Shown here: positions 58,503-64,000 of the stretch, piece by piece
Layout of the letters: each line of letters starts with the position of its first letter
Position numbering within the stretch: the stretch's first letter is position 1
Source: Thuidium tamariscinum
Taxonomy: Eukaryota; Streptophyta; Bryopsida; Hypnales; Thuidiaceae
NCBI GenBank assembly: GCA_947034885.2
Contig: OX344749.2
Span: 14,275,501 to 14,339,500, forward strand
Length of the DNA stretch: 64,000 bases
Reading direction: 5' to 3'
Notes under the pieces: model-generated
The model's database searches: none
What the model was told of the DNA's origin: nothing
What the model saw: only the letters and a program-made list of their open reading frames with translations
Translations under genes and position numbers: made by a program

Positions 58503-61439
58503 ATGGAAATATGGTGCAGCACTCTTGACATCTGCCTTTCATGTTGTAGTAAACGGCGGATCATGGCAACAACGGGGTTTAACACCGTTCTTGGCTCACC
58601 CCAGAAGAGTTTCTCTCGGAGAGTCTGGAAATTGGGTTGCAACCCACATGTTGGGAGGGATGGAGTTGGGGTGTTGCGACGTGTGGAGATTGACTCCCTA
58701 TCATGTAAGATTGGTCTACCGCCAAGGAAGAGATTGCTAGTGAACGCTAGTTCCAGCGACATGGTTTCAGCCGAATGGACACCGTCATTGTCTCTTGAAG
58801 AAGTTGTGCAGCTGCAAGCCCAAGAGGAGGAATCCAGTTTCTTTCGGAATGGACCACCCCCTGGAGACCTTGCAGAAGTGGAAGCCTATTGCCGCATTCA
58901 CAGGTTGACGGAAGTCTTGCACGCGGCTGTGATGACCTCGCTTCGCACGACGTCGATGGGATATGCCAACGATCGAGATATCCCTGTTTGTGAGGAGAAT
59001 GTTGTGGCTGGGCTTGCTCGCATAGGGTCTGTGCTGCAGCAGGGCCGTGGTGAGGTTGTTGGAAGCCGACATCTCGTCAATATAGTGAATTCTGCTGAAC
59101 AGGTTCCTCCGTTGGCGCGAATGCGAGCGGAGCTCAAGGAGGCTTGTGAATCCCTTCAAAAGGCCCTGGAAACGTGTCTATACCCTTCGCTCATTCCCGA
59201 AAGTATCTACAGGCCGTTGCAACGGCTGCATAACATATGCCTAGATGCTGGATTTCCAAGAATGGCAGAATATCCTAGTCACGCTGACATTCCTAACCTT
59301 GCTTCCGTCAAGCTGCGTCCTTTCCAAAATGGTAATGGGGACGACGAGATTGCGTTCTGGCGAGGGGGTCAAGTCACCGAGGAGGGTGTGGAGTGGCTCC
59401 TGAAGGAAGGGTTCAAGGTGGTGGTCGACATGCGATATGAACAGTCGGGAAGTCCATTTGCGCAGTCGATGCTGGAAACTGCTGAAAAGACCAAGAAGCT
59501 GAGGATCGTCAAGTTACCTGTTCCGTTTCGGACGGCTCCCACTGCAGAGCAAGTGGAGGCGTTTGCGAAACTGGTAGCGGATCCTGCGAATAAGCCTCTA
59601 TATCTACACAGTCAGGGTGGAATTGGGCGTGCTTGTGCTATGGTATCGAGGTGGCGTGAATTTGTCCTCCAGGGAGGGACGCGTTCGGCGAGGACCTTGT
59701 CACCAAGCAGTGAAGATGATACCAATGAGAGTGGAGGGGCAGCTGTGTATTCTGCTGCAGCAATTGATGAGTATGCCTCTGATACCAGCGGTTCTGATAA
59801 GAGCGTTACTACTGAAATGGACGTATCTTCGAGTGGTGAAAATTCAGGTGTGGACGAAGACAATGATAATCGGCAAATGATTAGGGCAGTTAAAAGCTCC
59901 TTCGAAGCGCAACGACCTGGTCCAGATGTGTTCAGTAAAAATTCAATGTCGCAGTTCATGAGGCGGCCAAAGACGACTCCTCAGGAAACCGGGCCAATCG
60001 TTGGAAAAGACGATTTAGCTACAACTACAGCAAGGAGGGACCGAATGGGTTTGATTTCCGGGCCGGCTGGGCATTGGGGATTAGCTGGTCCAGGTATCTC
60101 TCGGGCTGCTTCGGGTGCCGCTGATAAGCCCAGTGAGAATGGGGGACTCAACCGACAAACCGACGCTGAGAATGATAGAACTGGTGAAGAAATAAGACAT
60201 GGGAATAATACGAATGGCGCCGTAATGGCTGACGCAGAAGCTCCCTCGAGTGATGAGCAACCAACGAATGGCGCATTGGTCAGAGTTGACTCTGGCGAGA
60301 GCCAAGGACGATCTGAAGACAATACGCCTGAAGTGGAGGGAGATATGTGCGCAAGTACGACAGGCGTTGTGAGAGTTCAATCCAGACGCAAAGCTGAGAT
60401 GTACTTAGTCCGAACTGACGGGTTCTCGTGTACCCGGGAGCGAGTAAAAGAGTCCACTCTCGCATTCACTCATCCCAGCACGCAACAGCAAATGCTCATG
60501 TGGAAAACCGCACCGAAAACCGTGTTGTTACTGAAGAAACTGGGGAATGAGCTCCTGGACCAGGCCCAAAATGTGGCGTCTTACTTGTTTCACCAGGAAG
60601 GCATGAACGTGATGGTGGAACCTGACGTGCACGATGAGTTTGCCAGGCTTCCGGGCTATGGCTTTGTGCAGACATTCTACAACCAGGACAGCAGTGAGCT
60701 ACACGAGATGGTGGACTTTGTGGTGTGTCTTGGTGGGGATGGAGTGATTCTGCATGCCTCCAATCTGTTCCGCGAGGCTGTACCTCCTGTTATCTCTTTC
60801 AATTTAGGCTCACTCGGGTTTCTGACAGCGCATCCCTTCGAGGTTTTTAAGATGGACTTGAGATCTATCATTCATGGAAGTGGCGTTTATATCACGCTGC
60901 GCATGAGACTCCGGTGTGAGCTCTTTCGGAACGGGGAACCCATTCCTGGCAAGGTGTTTGAAGTGCTCAACGAAGTGGTGGTGGACCGGGGATCCAACCC
61001 TTATCTGTGCAAGATCGAGTGCTATGAGCGCTCTCGGCTCATCACGAAGGTGCAAGCGGATGGAGTCATCGTGGCCACTCCCACTGGCAGTACTGCATAC
61101 TCCACAGCAGCAGGAGGCTCTATGGTGCACCCAAACGTACCTTGCATGCTGTTCACTCCCATTTGTCCTCACTCGCTGTCCTTCCGGCCTGTCATTCTAC
61201 CCGACTCTGCGCTTCTGGAGCTGAAGGTCCCTGACGAAGCCCGAAGCAACGCCTGGGTGTCCTTCGACGGCAAGAAAAGGCAGCAGTTGTGCAAAGGCGA
61301 GTCCATGCGAATCTCCATGAGTGAGTTCCCCATGCCCACTGTGAATAAGCACGACCAAACCGAGGACTGGTTTGGCAGTTTGTCTCGCTGCTTTGGCTGG
61401 AACCAACGAATTGAGCAGCGGTCAATCTCGTTTTACTAG
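58503..61439 (+). CDS. NADK2: Chloroplast NAD kinase NADK2, intronless 978 aa
   Basis: It phosphorylates NAD to NADP in the plastid and so supplies NADP for photosynthesis. The protein has an N-terminal transit-like region and a plant-specific N-terminal domain starting near FRNGPPPGDLAEVEAYCRIH. A phosphatase-like fold follows with FWRGGQVTEEGVEWLLKEGF and HSQGGIGRA (residues 369-377). Next is a Ser/acid-rich disordered insert (about 400-620) where Arabidopsis NADK2 binds calmodulin, then the kinase domain with LGGDGVILHAS (GGDG 744-747), NLGSLGFLTAHPF, VLNEVVVDRGSNPYL (Asn-Glu at 823-824), VATPTGSTAYSTAAGGSMVH (857 on) and ICPHSLSFRPVILP. It ends in NKHDQTEDWFGSL. The phosphatase signature HCxxGxxR has Ser for Cys, so that part should be inactive, as in other plant NADK2. 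A second Met (residue 21, 58563) has the better context (atcATGG) and may be the true start. Confidence 0.95.
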   Translation: MEIWCSTLDICLSCCSKRRIMATTGFNTVLGSPQKSFSRRVWKLGCNPHVGRDGVGVLRRVEIDSLSCKIGLPPRKRLLVNASSSDMVSAEWTPSLSLEEVVQLQAQEEESSFFRNGPPPGDLAEVEAYCRIHRLTEVLHAAVMTSLRTTSMGYANDRDIPVCEENVVAGLARIGSVLQQGRGEVVGSRHLVNIVNSAEQVPPLARMRAELKEACESLQKALETCLYPSLIPESIYRPLQRLHNICLDAGFPRMAEYPSHADIPNLASVKLRPFQNGNGDDEIAFWRGGQVTEEGVEWLLKEGFKVVVDMRYEQSGSPFAQSMLETAEKTKKLRIVKLPVPFRTAPTAEQVEAFAKLVADPANKPLYLHSQGGIGRACAMVSRWREFVLQGGTRSARTLSPSSEDDTNESGGAAVYSAAAIDEYASDTSGSDKSVTTEMDVSSSGENSGVDEDNDNRQMIRAVKSSFEAQRPGPDVFSKNSMSQFMRRPKTTPQETGPIVGKDDLATTTARRDRMGLISGPAGHWGLAGPGISRAASGAADKPSENGGLNRQTDAENDRTGEEIRHGNNTNGAVMADAEAPSSDEQPTNGALVRVDSGESQGRSEDNTPEVEGDMCASTTGVVRVQSRRKAEMYLVRTDGFSCTRERVKESTLAFTHPSTQQQMLMWKTAPKTVLLLKKLGNELLDQAQNVASYLFHQEGMNVMVEPDVHDEFARLPGYGFVQTFYNQDSSELHEMVDFVVCLGGDGVILHASNLFREAVPPVISFNLGSLGFLTAHPFEVFKMDLRSIIHGSGVYITLRMRLRCELFRNGEPIPGKVFEVLNEVVVDRGSNPYLCKIECYERSRLITKVQADGVIVATPTGSTAYSTAAGGSMVHPNVPCMLFTPICPHSLSFRPVILPDSALLELKVPDEARSNAWVSFDGKKRQQLCKGESMRISMSEFPMPTVNKHDQTEDWFGSLSRCFGWNQRIEQRSISFY

Positions 61440-62709
61440 TGAGGAACTGCACTAACTTGTACAGAAATATACTGAACAGGACGACTACTCTCAGAATGTT
61501 GTCGTCTCATGTATCACTATCTGCGTTGCTTTGGCAGGCGCAAAATAGGTTTTCGAATTCTTTGTAATGTAGATGATAGCTCTTTCTGCTGTGGTTGGCA
61601 GGACCCGAAGGATATTTTGTTAGGTCTGGGTTATTGTGATATTTGTTTGTCTATAACAGCCATCTTTCTTGCTTCCAGATCGAGCTAGTCCATATTTGGA
61701 CACTGAGTAAAATAGATTATGGGTCTACCAACCTCATGTAGGACAACTTAAGCAGAAATGCTACGATTGATGGATATGTGACTCATTTGATTTTTTCTGG
61801 AGTTTTGTGAAGATGAAGGATCTGTCCTTGTCAAGGATTGTCTTTCCTGACGTTCTTGCTTTTCGACATCAGATTCTTCCTGCATTTGCCTTTATTAGTT
61901 AATACCTGTACTGGAAAGTGATGGTACGTTGAATGTCCTGCATCTTTATGCAAAATTCTCGACTCGTGCAGGTTAACAATGGGATGATATATTATTTAGG
62001 CAATATATAAATTTCCACCTGAGATAAGCGTAGACAATTTGCTCTGGACTGTTATGGAAATGCTTCATATGCGCCATGGGGCCTTCAGTTTGGAAGCAGA
62101 TTGGTACTAACTTTGGGGAGTACAAGCTCTTGTTCATAGGAAGCATTGATAATAGCAGTGACATCCAAGGGTCGGAATTCATGTCACAACCCATAGACCC
62201 CAATAGGCAGGACCGCAGGACTGCAAGAACCTTTAAATAGAATGCTGTGCGATGCACATCATTGAAATAGGAACAAAATATGACGCACATTATTGAAGGC
62301 AAACCCATGCATCAATAGTTTACAAGTAATTGTCTATGACGAAGTTAGTGCATATTTTGGAGAGTGTGGATTGTCTGAATCAACTTTTCTAAACATGCGT
62401 GAGCACAAATATCGACGGGAGGGAGGTTCCTTTTCAAGTGAGAAGCAAACCATTGTTTGGTTTAGAATGAAAGGAGTGACATGAAATGCAGTTGTAATAT
62501 TTAGAAACATTCATTTATTTTACCTCAGCCGTTGGGGCACATATGCACAGCAAGATTAGTGCTATTTGCTTGGAAATTCCCATGCATCTCCCCCTTTAGG
62601 TAGGTGTAAATACCCAATTTAGATCTCGTGACTAAGGCCTTTGATGATGAATTTGATTGTTACTGCCAAGTTATACAAAGTTTGTGTTGTCTTGATAGTA
62701 AAAGGCATG
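61440..62709. other. NADK2 3' trailer and spacer
   Basis: It contains the NADK2 trailer (possible poly(A) signals near 61560) and spacer. Open frames here, such as the minus-strand 61973-62308, lack domains and splice support. Confidence 0.45.
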
Positions 62710-64000
62710 TTAACCCCTAAAAGTCCACACATCCAAAAAGTGGATGCGCCTTAGTCAACCTTGATTCTAACTTTCAATATAACCATTTTTGGTATTTGAC
62801 TTAAACTAAGAAAATGAAGCTTGACAAGTTTTCTTTCTACTTCAATTTGAAATTTTGAAAAAATCCAAAAATTAAATGAGTTATTGCAATTGCAAGCTCT
62901 ATGTGTTGAAATACAAAGAAAACAATATCATATTGTTTTTCATTCATATTTTTTCCTTTTAAATTTTATTTTAAATTTAAAATACAAAATTAATTTTTCC
63001 ATTCTAATCTTCATTAATGGTATAAATTTCAAATTATTCTTTTATATATATATAAAAGCTTTAACTTTAAGAAATTACAATCATTGTATTTTTCATCAAA
63101 AATTTTGAAAAAAAATAATAAGTAGAAAGTAAAATTTTCCACTAGTAAAAAATATCAAAATTTTATACACGTATTAAATAAAATACTAAATTTGGTTTAA
63201 TAGTTGAATTTGACTTAAAGGTCTTTATTGTAGTTGTTTTGGGTTTAAAAAATATAATAATTAATTGAAAATTTTGTACACTAATCTTCATTGCTACTTG
63301 TAACTCTTGAGAAAATTTCAAATAAGTCGGATCATTTTTGCTATCTTTACTTATTTATTATTACTTTTGCAACAAAAATAATTACAATTACAATTTTTCA
63401 CAAAATCAATTGAAATTTCTCATAGTCATATACAATTCATAGTTTCAAGTAATAAAAATATAAGTTTGATGTTTGACCAAAATCTAATATGCTAAATTTA
63501 GCTTGGACATAATGTTTGAACAAAAAGTAACGGATCTCATCTTTTAATAGTCAAGGGGGATAGATAAAGATTAACCTAATAATACTATTTAACAATGGAA
63601 TTGTGGGGTCATTTGAGTGTGCAAAAAAAATTAATTCAATTGCCCATTACCTCAAAGCACATTGATATAGGCCAATTTTCTTATAATTTCTTCTCAATTG
63701 TATTCATTTGTCAAGATGCCAATTCCTTCTCCATTTTTAACCTATTTGTTGAATTTCTCAGGTAACTACACCTAAAACTTTTCCCTTTCTAAATGCAATC
63801 TGTACATATTCTTGTCTTAAATGCACTCTCACTATTCATGACACTTTGGGGACAATTTTAGAAACACCTATTTTCAACACTTTGAAAATTCATAGTATAT
63901 TCATAAGGTGTCCAAAAAATGCATTCTAAGAAAATTTAGAATCCGCTTCTAATTGCCAACAAGACCCTACAAAAAAAAATTCAATATATTAATAGAAACT
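62710..64000 (+). mobile_element. AT-rich block starting with a TTAACCCC terminus, right end outside window
   Basis: TTAACCCCTAAAAGTCCACA at 62710 matches the terminus at 43492 over 14 bases and the general family pattern. From here to the window edge the DNA is very AT-rich and gene-free, as in the block at 11174. The element, if real, extends beyond 64000. Confidence 0.4.

Overview
This is nuclear DNA from a land plant, most likely a seed-free one (moss, liverwort or lycophyte). The evidence is a chloroplast-type NADK2 NAD kinase, a plant DGAT2 carrying the plant EPHS motif, a secreted plant GDSL esterase, a plant core-2/I-branching glycosyltransferase, GT-AG introns of 0.1-1 kb and dense plant-type transposons. 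The seed-free guess is an inference from gene structure and protein flavour; no species can be named.

Left part (1-11150): one large CACTA (En/Spm) transposon runs in from beyond the left edge and ends at 11150 in a typical CACTA terminus, with an ACGGTGG-type subterminal repeat cluster. It carries two divergent genes: a Tnp2-type transposase on the minus strand, cut by the window edge, and a seven-exon, RS-rich TnpA-like gene on the plus strand. An AT-rich block follows (11174-14600), opening with TTAACCC.

Host genes in the middle: DGAT2 (15628-18949, +, 9 exons, 310 aa), a lone relic exon of a GDSL esterase (19926-20110, -), an intact GDSL esterase (22494-24727, -, 4 exons, 400 aa), and a plant multi-pass membrane protein of the At2g12400 / DDB_G0292058 family (27301-32691, -, 11 exons, 600 aa). 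I traced all exon junctions of these genes by reading phase.

Repeat-rich middle (33000-46500): two full copies and two partial copies of one MITE family, a GC-rich foldback, a 27-bp retro-insertion scar, two copies of a second MITE family, a 6-bp-period tandem array, and a 776-bp element flanked by TTAA. Two exon-like stretches of an unknown gene lie at 45350-46403.

Right part: an intronless core-2/I-branching (GT14) glycosyltransferase gene (47233-48273, -). Next comes a nested stack: a TTAA element interrupted by a retroposon, then a broken Ty3/gypsy chromovirus fossil (about 50031-56665, -) that itself contains a clean 1167-bp non-autonomous CACTA element. NADK2 follows (58503-61439, +), with an intronless 978-codon reading frame. 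The window ends in another AT-rich block opening with TTAACCCC.

The host genes show no operon-like relationship. Two act in primary metabolism (storage lipid synthesis; plastid NADP supply) and three concern the secretory path or membranes. The most unusual content is mobile DNA: the divergent CACTA pair with an SR-like protein, and a family of TTAA-flanked ends that start with CCC, reminiscent of piggyBac.
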